Positions 55,003 to 62,947 of a stretch of DNA of 64,000 nucleotides are shown piece after piece (the first letter of the stretch is position 1; the number at the start of each line of letters is the position of its first letter). The stretch comes from JANQJA01 sp965267485 (GTDB taxonomy: Bacteria; Pseudomonadota; Gammaproteobacteria; Pseudomonadales; Azotimanducaceae), in the NCBI GenBank assembly GCA_965267485.1, contig OZ254080.1, positions 1,984,001 through 2,048,000 on the forward strand, written 5' to 3'. The notes below the pieces were generated by a model. The model made no database searches, had not been told where the DNA came from, and saw only the letters and a program-made list of their open reading frames with translations. The position numbers and the translations under genes were made by a program.

Positions 55003-55731
55003 TCAGGTGCTCGCGGGCAAGATCGGGAAGGAGACGAGGTCAAGCGATCCTCCCGCGGCCTCGAGGTACCAGCCATGGGTATCCCAATCACCCAGAACGA
55101 TGCGCTGCGCCGGGAGCCCGTTGACCTCGAGGTCGTGAACGGCCGGGCGGTGGGTGTGACCGTGGATCAGCAGGTCGACCCGGTGATCCTGCATCTCGCG
55201 AACAACTTCCTCTGGCGTCACATCCATGATGTCCTCGGCCGTTTCGCGCGTGTGATCCTTGCTTTGCGCTCGCGCGCCCTGGGCGATCATGAGCCGCTCA
55301 TCGATCGACTTCGACAGCAGATCAGCCTGTACCGCCGGATTGCGGAGCATGGTGCGCGCCTGCATGTACTCGACGTCGCGGGTGCACAGGCTGTCGCCAT
55401 GCATCAGCAGGGCGGGGCGTCCGTCGAGGCTCAGCACGGTCGGATCGTTCAGCAGCGCCGCATCAACCTGCTCACAGAAACGTTCGCCGAGCAGAAAGTC
55501 CCGGTTGCCGTGCATCAGGAATTTCCCGGTATCGAGTGAGGCCAGTGCATCGATGATCGAGCGGTTGAACGGCGTATCGTGATCGTCGCCGATCCAGACC
55601 TCGAAGAAGTCGCCGAGGATGTAGAGCGCATCAGCACTCGCTGCTTTGGTCTCCAGGAATGTGAGGAAAGCGCGAGTGATATCGGGCCGTTCCTCCATCA
55701 GGTGGAGGTCCGAGATGAACAATTGGGACAA
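55003..55731 (-). CDS. lpxH: UDP-2,3-diacylglucosamine diphosphatase
   Basis: Calcineurin-like metallophosphatase of lipid A synthesis that makes lipid X. The 242 residues show SDLHLMEERPD, the LGDFFEVWIGDDHDTPF block, HGNRDFLLG, the MHGDSLCTRD site and the final HGHTHRPAVHD. The length and insertion helices fit LpxH and not LpxI or LpxG. It is divergent from the tRNA cluster. Confidence 0.95.
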   Translation of the reverse strand: MSQLFISDLHLMEERPDITRAFLTFLETKAASADALYILGDFFEVWIGDDHDTPFNRSIIDALASLDTGKFLMHGNRDFLLGERFCEQVDAALLNDPTVLSLDGRPALLMHGDSLCTRDVEYMQARTMLRNPAVQADLLSKSIDERLMIAQGARAQSKDHTRETAEDIMDVTPEEVVREMQDHRVDLLIHGHTHRPAVHDLEVNGLPAQRIVLGDWDTHGWYLEAAGGSLDLVSFPILPAST

Positions 55732-55740
55732 CGTAACTCC

Positions 55741-55770
55741 TTGAATCGCTTTTGTTGTTCAGCGTAGAAT
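55741..55770 (+). promoter_or_regulatory. Putative promoter of the tRNA cluster
   Basis: TTGAAT (-35), an 18-nt spacer and TAGAAT (-10), followed by a GC-only discriminator (GCGCGCC), which is the typical layout of a stringently controlled stable-RNA promoter. It lies 45 bp before the tRNA-Pro gene. Confidence 0.6.
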
Positions 55771-55814
55771 GCGCGCCTTGGCGAGGGGCGGTCGCGCCGC
55801 TCGCCGGATTGTAT

Positions 55815-55891
55815 CGGGGTATAGCGCAGTCTGGTAGCGCGCCTGCTTTGGGAGCAGGATGTCGGGAGTTCGAATCTCTCTACCCCGACCA
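55815..55891 (+). tRNA. tRNA-Pro(TGG)
   Basis: A 77-nt gene with acceptor CGGGGTA / TACCCCG, anticodon loop TTTGGGA (anticodon TGG) and encoded CCA. All four arms fold by eye. First of a Pro-Arg-His cluster. Confidence 0.95.
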
Positions 55892-55960
55892 AATTTGCGT
55901 TTCGCGTCGCGACTGAATCGCACGTGCAGACAATTTCTTGACGAGAGGAGAAGTTTCAAC

Positions 55961-56313
55961 GCGCCCGTAGCTCAACTGGATAGAGCATCGGCCTTTGAGT
56001 GAGGAGCCTGCAACAGGAAACGGAACTGTTGCAGTGGACTGCACCGTAACGGGGAAACCTTAACAGGTAGTGCTGATGGCAATCCCGTGGAAACCGATGG
56101 TGTTCCCAAGGCTCAGGTAGAACCACACGCAAAATCGATCGTTGGGCTGCTTGGGGGTAAGATCGCCGGTACGGGTTCCGTAGAGACTATACGTGCAGCG
56201 CCTGAGACGGCGAAGAGATAGTCCAGACCACAAACCTGGATGTCAGGGCCGCGAAAGCGGTAGTTGGTAAGCTAAGCCGGCGGTTGAAGGTTCGAGTCCT
56301 TCCGGGCGTACCA
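55961..56313 (+). tRNA. tRNA-Arg(TCT), split by a group I intron
   Basis: Exon 1 is 55961-55995 and exon 2 is 56272-56313; joined they give a 77-nt tRNA. The acceptor stem is GCGCCCG / CGGGCGT (with a G1-U72 wobble pair), the D arm is GCTC...GAGC, the anticodon stem is TCGGC / GCCGG and the joined loop CTTCTAA gives anticodon TCT. The T arm is GAAGG TTCGAGT CCTTC, with encoded CCA. The break lies between U34 and C35. The body and the flanking Pro and His tRNAs fit the arginine identity. Without removing the intron the gene does not fold as a tRNA. Confidence 0.93.
55996..56271 (+). ncRNA. Group I intron (probably subgroup IC3) in tRNA-Arg(TCT)
   Basis: A 276-nt intervening sequence with no ORF. 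P1: exon CCTT pairs with GAGG (56001-56004), placing a U-G wobble at the 5' splice site. P2: CTGCAAC 56008-56014 with GTTGCAG 56028-56034. P3: CTGCACCGTA 56039-56048 with TACGTGCAG 56190-56198, one bulged C. P7: GACTA 56185-56189 with TAGTC 56219-56223, inside the typical TAGAGACTA and GATAGTCCAG core. P8: CGCC / GGCG (56199-56212). P9 region: CCGC GAAA GCGG (56249-56260). The last intron base is G (56271). The core strongly resembles the Azoarcus and Agrobacterium tRNA introns. Confidence 0.93.
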
Positions 56314-56334
56314 GTCAAGAATATCAGTTTAAAT

Positions 56335-56411
56335 GGTGGGCGTAGCTCAGTTGGTAGAGCTCCGGATTGTGATTCCGGCGGTCGTGGGTTCAAACCCCAT
56401 CGTCCACCCCA
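56335..56411 (+). tRNA. tRNA-His(GTG)
   Basis: A 77-nt gene including the extra 5' G (56335) that pairs with C73, the histidine identity element. Anticodon loop ATTGTGATT region gives GTG; T arm GTGGG TTCAAAC CCCAT; encoded CCA. Confidence 0.95.
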
Positions 56412-56474
56412 TTTCCCCAGGCCTCGCAGCATCAGGCTAGTGCGCGCATCGCGCCATCGTGAGGTTCGGTCACC

Positions 56475-57446
56475 GTGAAAGCCATCATGTTCGATCGCTA
56501 CGGTGGCTCCGAGGTCCTCTCTCTTCGTGATATCCCGACGCCCGCACCCTCGAAGGGGCGGGTGTTGGTGCGCGTTCGCGCGGCTTCGATCAACGACTGG
56601 GAATGGCAGATGATTCAGGGCGAGTTCACCAATTGGCTGATGGCCGGCTGGTTCGCGCCCAAGCGGATTCGCATTCCCGGCTACGATATCGCTGGTGAAA
56701 TCGAGTCGGTCGGGCCCGGCGTCCAGGCGTTCGAGGTGGGCGATCGCGTCTATGGTGACTTGAGCGCCGTGGGTTTCGGTGCGTTTGCCGAGTCTGTGTC
56801 TGTGCCGCCGCGGGCGCTCGCGCGGATGCCGGACGCCATGAGCTTTGAGCAGGCTGCCGCTATTCCCCAGGCGGGCATGCTGGCAGTTCAGGCCCTGATT
56901 GATGTCGGCCGGCTCGCGCCGGGGCAGCGCCTTCTCTTCAACGGTGCCGGTGGCGGCGTGGGCACAATGGGCATCCAGCTCGCACGAAATATCGGTGACG
57001 TTCACGTCACCATGGTTGATCACGGCAACAAACTCGATCGGCTGAGATCGCTGGGTGCAGACGAGGTCGTTGACTACACGCAGCAGGATTTCACTCGCGC
57101 AGGTTCGAGATGGGATCTCATCGTCGACGCCAAGACCAGTCTTCCTCCCAGCGCCTATTTGCGGGCGCTCAACCATGGCGGAACGTATGCGACCGTGGGC
57201 GGTCGGCTGGGCCGATTGCTGCAGCTCTTCCTGCGGGGACGTATGGGCATCCCCGATGGTCGCAAGCTTCGGGTGGTCGCGCTGAATCAGAACCGTGAGC
57301 TGGATTTTCTGTCCGGACTGTTCACCGAAGGCGTTTTTGCCCCCGTCATCGACAGTGTTCATGAACTCGAAGACCTGCCGTCGGTGATGGCCTACTATGA
57401 TCGCGCAGAGCAGGTCGGCAAAATCGTTGTACGCTGTGCAACGTGA
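56475..57446 (+). CDS. Zinc-independent MDR oxidoreductase (quinone oxidoreductase-like)
   Basis: A 323-residue medium-chain dehydrogenase/reductase with GTG start. The GroES-like N-terminal domain (KAIMFDRYGGSEVLSLRDI) is followed by the Rossmann motif LLFNGAGGGVGTMGIQLAR near residue 155. The catalytic and structural zinc ligands of alcohol dehydrogenases are missing, which points to a quinone or enone reductase using NAD(P)H. The substrate is unknown. The downstream dehydrogenase starts 11 bp later, so they are probably co-transcribed. Confidence 0.85.
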   Translation: MKAIMFDRYGGSEVLSLRDIPTPAPSKGRVLVRVRAASINDWEWQMIQGEFTNWLMAGWFAPKRIRIPGYDIAGEIESVGPGVQAFEVGDRVYGDLSAVGFGAFAESVSVPPRALARMPDAMSFEQAAAIPQAGMLAVQALIDVGRLAPGQRLLFNGAGGGVGTMGIQLARNIGDVHVTMVDHGNKLDRLRSLGADEVVDYTQQDFTRAGSRWDLIVDAKTSLPPSAYLRALNHGGTYATVGGRLGRLLQLFLRGRMGIPDGRKLRVVALNQNRELDFLSGLFTEGVFAPVIDSVHELEDLPSVMAYYDRAEQVGKIVVRCAT

Positions 57447-57457
57447 CGGGAGGGAAC

Positions 57458-58507
57458 ATGAAGAAGAAAGTCGTGGTGCAGTTGCCGAGGCAGGCGACGG
57501 TCAAGGATCTGGCGGCGCGTTACGCGCCTGAACTGGAATCTCTGGGGCCTATTGCCGAGATCGTTGAGGTTGATGGCAGCACCGAAGCCGCGTTCATTGA
57601 AGGTGCCCGTGACGCAGATGCACTGCTTACATCGTGGGGCATTCGCATCTCGCGCAACATCATTGAGTCGCTGGAGCAATGCGTGGTGATCGGCGTGGGC
57701 AGCGTCGGTGTCGATATGGTTGATGTCGACGCGGCCACCGAACACGGCATCGTCGTGACCAACACGCCCGACATCTTCATTGAGGAGGTGGCCGATCACG
57801 CCCTCATGTTGTTGCTGGCGTGCTACCGACAGCTCAAGATCCAGGAGCGGGTCGTGGCCGAAGGGCGTTGGTACGAGGGCAGGCCGCTGCTCAATGACAC
57901 GCCGCGGCTGATCGGGCAGACGCTCGGCCTGCTGGCCTACGGCAATGTCGCCGAGGCAACGGCGCGGCGCGCGAAAGCGTTTGGTATGCACATTATCGCG
58001 TGCGACCCCTATGTCTCTGAAATCAAGATGACCCGTGATGGCGTCGAGCCGGTATCGTTCGACGAACTCCTTGAGCGCTCTGATTACCTGTCGCTGCACT
58101 GCCTGCTGAACGAGGAGACACATCACATCATGAACGCCGACGCCTTCGACAAGATGAAGTCGTCGGCGTACCTCATCAATACCTGCCGCGGCGGTGTCGT
58201 CGACGAGGTGGCGCTGTCCGATGCGCTGCGTGCCGGCAAGATCCGGGGGGCCGGTCTCGATGTGCTGGAGCAGGAGCCGCCTGCACCCGACAATCCGCTC
58301 ATCTCTATGGACAACGTCTTCATCACGCCGCATTCGGCGTCGGCGACTGCGCGCATGCGGCCGGAAACCCGTCGGCGGGCAGCGCGCGAAATCTCGCTGG
58401 CGCTACGGGGCAAGTGGCCGATGAGCCCGGTGAATCCGTCGGTGATGCCGCGCGTCTCGCTGACGCGCTGGCAGCCTTATCCGATGGAACGCGGGCCGAA
58501 CCGGTAG
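57458..58507 (+). CDS. D-2-hydroxyacid dehydrogenase, CtBP-like
   Basis: NAD-dependent dehydrogenase of 349 residues. I chose the ATG at 57458 (MKKKVVVQLPRQATVKDLAA), preceded by GGGAGG, over the GTG 15 nt before it. The family motifs are GQTLGLLAYGNVAEATARRA (a Rossmann loop with GxxxYG in place of the usual GxGxIG), the catalytic Arg in LINTCRGGVVDEVAL, the Glu in LDVLEQEPP and the His in FITPHSASA. The closest general type is the C-terminal-binding/phosphoglycerate dehydrogenase group. Substrate unknown. Confidence 0.82.
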   Translation: MKKKVVVQLPRQATVKDLAARYAPELESLGPIAEIVEVDGSTEAAFIEGARDADALLTSWGIRISRNIIESLEQCVVIGVGSVGVDMVDVDAATEHGIVVTNTPDIFIEEVADHALMLLLACYRQLKIQERVVAEGRWYEGRPLLNDTPRLIGQTLGLLAYGNVAEATARRAKAFGMHIIACDPYVSEIKMTRDGVEPVSFDELLERSDYLSLHCLLNEETHHIMNADAFDKMKSSAYLINTCRGGVVDEVALSDALRAGKIRGAGLDVLEQEPPAPDNPLISMDNVFITPHSASATARMRPETRRRAAREISLALRGKWPMSPVNPSVMPRVSLTRWQPYPMERGPNR

Positions 58508-58512
58508 CGGCG

Positions 58513-58803
58513 TCAGATGCGTCCGCTGGAGAGCACGGGCGTAGACCAGTAGTGGATGCCGCGGCCGACTTGGTCGGCCAGACCGCCCAGCACGCCATCG
58601 ACATCCCCTTCATCAAGCAGAATCTCGAAGCGTTTGCGCCTTCGCCTGCCCGTCACCTGTTCCGCGATCGTCATGGCGCCACGTTCTCCGTGACCGGCGG
58701 CATCCAGTGAGGTGAAGCCGGCGACGTCGTCAGCGGCGAGCAGGTAGTCGACGAGATCTTCCTCGAGGGCCGGGTCGATCATGAGTACCAGCAATATCGT
58801 CAT
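58513..58803 (-). CDS. DUF3240 family protein
   Basis: A 96-residue soluble protein with a ferredoxin-like (PII-like) outline, MTILLVLMIDPALEEDLVDY. DUF3240 genes are typically found next to CzcA-type RND pumps, and here the ATG overlaps the RND gene stop by 4 nt. The protein is thought to be a regulator or accessory of metal efflux, but no activity is established. Confidence 0.82.
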   Translation of the reverse strand: MTILLVLMIDPALEEDLVDYLLAADDVAGFTSLDAAGHGERGAMTIAEQVTGRRRRKRFEILLDEGDVDGVLGGLADQVGRGIHYWSTPVLSSGRI

Positions 58804-61800
58804 GATGTGGCCTCCTGGCGGTGAAAGCGTTCATAGACAACCGGCAGCAGGAACAGGGTCAGGACCGTCGAGCTGACCAGACCGCCGATCACCACAATCG
58901 CCAGCGGCTTCTGGATTTCCGAGCCCGGGCCGCTGGCGAGGAGCAGCGGCACGAGCCCGAAGGCACAGGTTGATGCGGTCATCAGCACGGGCCTCAGGCG
59001 CCTGACGGCTCCGTCCCGGACGACGTCCCGAATCGGGAGTCCGCGGGCGAGGAGATGATTGAAGTGGGAGATCATGACGACACCGTTCATGACGGCGATG
59101 CCGAGCAGGGCGATGAATCCGACCGAGGCAGGTACCGAGAGATACTCTCCTGTCACGAGCAGCGCCAGCAGGCCACCGGTGAGCGCGAAGGGGATGTTCG
59201 ACAGGATGATGGCCGTCTGCTTCAGCGAGCGGAATGTCATGAAGAGCATCAGGACGATCAGGCCGAGCGCAACCGGGACGACCAGCAACAATCGGGCGGC
59301 TGCCCGCTGCTGGTTTTCGAACTCGCCGCCCCAGGTAATGCTGTAGCCGGAGGGTAGTTCAACCCGATCTGCGATCTCGCGGCGTGCCTCGTCGACGAAC
59401 CCCACGAGATCGCGGCCGGCCACATTCGTTCGGACGACCGCAAACCGTTGGCTGCCTTCGCGCGAGACCGAAACCGGGCCCTCGACGCGCGAGACGCGAG
59501 CGACTTCGGCTAGCGGTATCGTGCCTCCGTCCGGAAGCTCGATCAGCCGGTCGCCAATGACCGACTCGCCATCTCCCTGCGGCAGGCCGGCGTTGAGCAC
59601 GAGGGGCACACGCGCATGGCCATCAATCACCGTGCCAACCTGAAGTCCCTCGATTTCGGCGCGGAGGCGAGCCTGGATCGCATCGGCCGACAGGCCAAGA
59701 CGGCCCGCCAGCATGCGGTCGATATCGACCTGCAGGTACTGGGCGCCTTCGTTGATGCTGGCAATGGTGTCGACGGCGCCGTCGACTCCGCTGACAACGG
59801 ATTCGATGTCGCCTGCGAGTTTGTTGAGCCGCTGCAGGTCAGGGCCGAAGATCTTGATCGCAACATCGCCCCGTGACCCCGTCAGCATCTCTGATACACG
59901 CATATCGATCGGCTGGGTGAAGACGTGGTTCATTCCGGGGAACTGCACGAGTACTTGCCGAATGCGATCTTCGAGCGCGGGCTTGTCCGCTACGGTCCAC
60001 TCGGCCGGCGGGCGCAGCTGAAGAAACACGTCGGTCTCGTTGAGGCCCATGGGGTCCATACCGATTTCGTCAGAACCGCTGCGAGAAACGACCCGTTCGA
60101 TTTCGGGCACTTCTTCAAGCAGGGCCTCTTCGACTTTCAGCACCTGGCGACGCATGGTGTCGAGGTTGATCGAAGGAATCGATTCGAGTTGAACGATGAT
60201 GTCGCCTTCGTCCATTTGCGGCATAAACGTCTTGCCGATGAGCGGCCAGATGGCGACGGCGCTGACGAGCAGGACCGCAGCGCCGACCGTGGTGATCGCA
60301 GGGTGCGCCAGTGCCCGGTCGAGCCATGGGGTATAGACGTTCTCCAGTTTTCTGACAATCCAGGGTTCCTGGCCGGACGTGCCGCGCAGCACGAGCGACG
60401 CCAACACCGGTATCACCGTCAGGGACAGCGCAAGCGAAGCCACGAGCGCGAACACGATCGTCTGCGTCACGGGGCCGAACAGCTTGCCTTCGAGGCCCTC
60501 GAGTGTAAGCAGGGGCAGGAACACCACAATGATGATGGCGACGCCCGCCACGACCGGCACAGAGACGTCCTTGACCGCACGATAGATCAGGTGGAGCTTC
60601 GGCAGGCTGCGGGTTGCGGCGTCGTCTTTCGAGAGCCGGGTGACGATGTTCTCGACGACGACGATCGATGAATCGACGAGCATGCCAATGGCGATGACGA
60701 GACCGCCGAGGCTCATGAGGTTGGCGCTCATTGCTGCCTCGTTCATGGCAAGAAAGGTTGCGAGTGCCGCGAGCGGCAATACTGCCGCGACCGTGATGGC
60801 GGCCCTGACGTCGCCGAGAAACAGGCCAAGCAGAATCATCACGAGGACGACGGCCTCGGCGAGTGCCATTGAAACGGTACCCACGGCGTTGCCGATCAGA
60901 ATGCTGCGGTCGTAGAACACGTTTATCTGTGTATTGGGGGGCAGCGAAGGTTCGATTTCGGCGAGTCTGTCACGCACGCCTGCGACGACTGCCCGGGCGT
61001 TGGCGCCGCGCAGCCCGATGATCAGCCCCTGCACGGCTTCTCCCTGGCCGTCGGCCGTGACGACGCCGTACCGCGTCAGTGCCCCGATCCGGATGTCGGC
61101 CACATCAGCCAGGTTGACGTGGCCGGCCCCCGCGGTTGGCACCTGCACCTGTCTGATGTCATCCAGCGATGTCGGGGCAGCAGAGACTCGCACGAGGATG
61201 GCTTCCTCGCCCTGATCAACCCGACCTGCGCCATCGTTGGCGGTGTTGCGTTCGAGCGCCGAGATGATGTCCTGGGTGTTGACGCCCATGAGCGCCATGT
61301 CCTGCGACCGCGGCGCGACCTCCCAGGTGCGGACGAAGCCGCCCAGGGCGTTGACGTCGGCGACGCCCGGAACGGTCCTCAGCGCAGGGCGCAGCGTCCA
61401 GTCCAGCAGAAAGCGCTTTTCGTCCAGCGTCAGTGAATCGCTCTCGATCGTGAACATGAACATATCGCCAAGCGGTGTGCTCATCGGTGCCAGCCCGCCG
61501 CTGACGTTTGCGGGCAGTGCCGGCCAGACGGCGGCGAGTCGTTCGGAGACCTGCTGCCTTGCCCAGTAGATATCGGTGCCTTCCTCGAAGTCGAGGGTGA
61601 TGGAGCTCAGTGCGTACTTCGAGATTGAACGAAGCACCGTCTGGCGTGGAATGCCGAGCAACTCGACCTCGACAGGCTGGGTGATCAGGGCTTCAACCTC
61701 CTCCGGTGTCATGCCCGGGGCCTTGATGATGATCTTCACCTGTGTCGGTGAGATATCCGGGAAGGCGTCGATCGGCAGGTTTCGGACGGCATCAATGCCG

Positions 61801-61874
61801 AATCCGACGAGCACGACCGTGACGATGATCGTCACCAGCCGCTGCCCGAGTGCGAATCGGATAAGGCCGCCCAT
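58800..61874 (-). CDS. CzcA/CusA-type heavy-metal efflux RND permease
   Basis: Proton-driven inner-membrane pump of 1024 residues, twelve spans and two large periplasmic loops. I chose the ATG at 61874 over the GTG at 61877. The opening IRFALGQRLVTIIVTVVLVG and the TMH4 motif GLVIAIGMLVDSSIVVVEN are typical of the HME group, although the classical CzcA motif there is DFGxxxDGAxxxVEN; the change to DSS makes metal specificity uncertain. The QPIDMRVSEMLTGSRGDVA segment is also HME-like. It works with the MFP and TolC genes upstream. Confidence 0.9.
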   Translation of the reverse strand: MGGLIRFALGQRLVTIIVTVVLVGFGIDAVRNLPIDAFPDISPTQVKIIIKAPGMTPEEVEALITQPVEVELLGIPRQTVLRSISKYALSSITLDFEEGTDIYWARQQVSERLAAVWPALPANVSGGLAPMSTPLGDMFMFTIESDSLTLDEKRFLLDWTLRPALRTVPGVADVNALGGFVRTWEVAPRSQDMALMGVNTQDIISALERNTANDGAGRVDQGEEAILVRVSAAPTSLDDIRQVQVPTAGAGHVNLADVADIRIGALTRYGVVTADGQGEAVQGLIIGLRGANARAVVAGVRDRLAEIEPSLPPNTQINVFYDRSILIGNAVGTVSMALAEAVVLVMILLGLFLGDVRAAITVAAVLPLAALATFLAMNEAAMSANLMSLGGLVIAIGMLVDSSIVVVENIVTRLSKDDAATRSLPKLHLIYRAVKDVSVPVVAGVAIIIVVFLPLLTLEGLEGKLFGPVTQTIVFALVASLALSLTVIPVLASLVLRGTSGQEPWIVRKLENVYTPWLDRALAHPAITTVGAAVLLVSAVAIWPLIGKTFMPQMDEGDIIVQLESIPSINLDTMRRQVLKVEEALLEEVPEIERVVSRSGSDEIGMDPMGLNETDVFLQLRPPAEWTVADKPALEDRIRQVLVQFPGMNHVFTQPIDMRVSEMLTGSRGDVAIKIFGPDLQRLNKLAGDIESVVSGVDGAVDTIASINEGAQYLQVDIDRMLAGRLGLSADAIQARLRAEIEGLQVGTVIDGHARVPLVLNAGLPQGDGESVIGDRLIELPDGGTIPLAEVARVSRVEGPVSVSREGSQRFAVVRTNVAGRDLVGFVDEARREIADRVELPSGYSITWGGEFENQQRAAARLLLVVPVALGLIVLMLFMTFRSLKQTAIILSNIPFALTGGLLALLVTGEYLSVPASVGFIALLGIAVMNGVVMISHFNHLLARGLPIRDVVRDGAVRRLRPVLMTASTCAFGLVPLLLASGPGSEIQKPLAIVVIGGLVSSTVLTLFLLPVVYERFHRQEATS

Positions 61875-62947
61875 CACGCGTCCCCGCCGCCGAGGCCGAG
61901 CTGTATGCCCTTGATGACAGCAGTTCCCTGGATGACGATCTGCTCACCCGGCGTGATTCCGTCGCTGGCAATATAGTCTGTGCCGTTGGGGGACAGTACG
62001 AGCTCCCGTGCTTCGACGCCGGCGCTGGTTCGCACATAGACCACAGTCGCGCGGCCCGTGTGAACCACCGCGCTTGCAGGGATGTGGATGCCTGCGCCCG
62101 CATCGGGCAGCGCCAGCGAGACAATGGCACCGGGGCGCAGGTTCGACGCGTCATTGAATTGCGCCAGCAGTCCGATCGTCTGTGAGCCGGTATCAAACTC
62201 CCCATCCAGACGTTTCAGTGTGAGCGCTTCACCGGTTGAACGAAGGTGCAGCGGTTGCTGTGCAGACAGCCGGTTTTCTAGTCGGCGTGGCACTTCTGCC
62301 CTGACCCAGAGCGGTTCGGGGCGATTGATGCTGGCGAGAGGCTCACCCATGGCGACGGTTTCGCCAACCAGGCGTGCCTGGCGCGCGAGACGTCCCGTCG
62401 CGGGTGCCACCAGCGTGTACTCCCCCCAGTTTCCCTGATCGGTGTCGTCGAGGTTCGAACTGTCGAGACCTGCTGCTTCGAGTCGCTGGGTCACTGCAGC
62501 CAGTCGCTGCGCTGATTCCCGGTGCAACGATTCGCTGTCGGCGAGCCTGCTTTGCGCGATGATGCCGGCGTCGAACAGCGTCTGGTCACGTTCGAGCATG
62601 GTGCGCGCGCGTATGTTTGCCTCACGCGCCGAGACCCACCGGGCGAGTTCATCGAGCATCATCGGGCTGGATAGCGTCACCACGGGCTGACCGGCCGCTA
62701 CCGTGTCACCGGGTGCAACGTGCCACGCGGTGACAACGCCGTCGTATCGCGGGATGACCCGGCTCACAGCGTCGGGCGAACGAATCACGACGCCGGGGAC
62801 CGTTGCGCCAGCGCCCTGCGTTGATGTGGTGACTGCGGCAAAGCCGATGTCGAAGCGATCAATGACGTCCTGACTGACCGTAATCAACTCGGCTTGTGAC
62901 GCCAGCGAAAGGCAGAAGAAGGGCAGGGACAGCAGAAGGCGAATCAC
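61874..62947 (-). CDS. Efflux RND periplasmic adaptor
   Basis: Membrane fusion protein that joins the RND pump to the outer-membrane channel. The 357 residues (GTG start) have a signal peptide (IRLLLSLPFFCLSLASQA), the lipoyl half IPRYDGVVTAWHVAPGDTV, a short helical hairpin at about 115-175, the second lipoyl half LVAPATGRLARQARLVGETV and beta-barrel/MP domains. It overlaps both neighbours by 1-4 nt. There is no obvious metal-binding His-rich tail. Confidence 0.88.
   Translation of the reverse strand: MIRLLLSLPFFCLSLASQAELITVSQDVIDRFDIGFAAVTTSTQGAGATVPGVVIRSPDAVSRVIPRYDGVVTAWHVAPGDTVAAGQPVVTLSSPMMLDELARWVSAREANIRARTMLERDQTLFDAGIIAQSRLADSESLHRESAQRLAAVTQRLEAAGLDSSNLDDTDQGNWGEYTLVAPATGRLARQARLVGETVAMGEPLASINRPEPLWVRAEVPRRLENRLSAQQPLHLRSTGEALTLKRLDGEFDTGSQTIGLLAQFNDASNLRPGAIVSLALPDAGAGIHIPASAVVHTGRATVVYVRTSAGVEARELVLSPNGTDYIASDGITPGEQIVIQGTAVIKGIQLGLGGGDA

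Noticed and set aside
55961..56313. tRNA-Lys(TTT) as the identity of the split tRNA
   Set aside because: This needs the intron to end in C and not G, and the acceptor, D arm and T arm are of the arginine type. The TCT reading keeps the terminal G and a 7-nt loop.
55732..56474. Integrated element at the tRNA cluster
   Set aside because: No integrase, no repeated tRNA 3' end and normal flanking genes; the only insertion is the intron.
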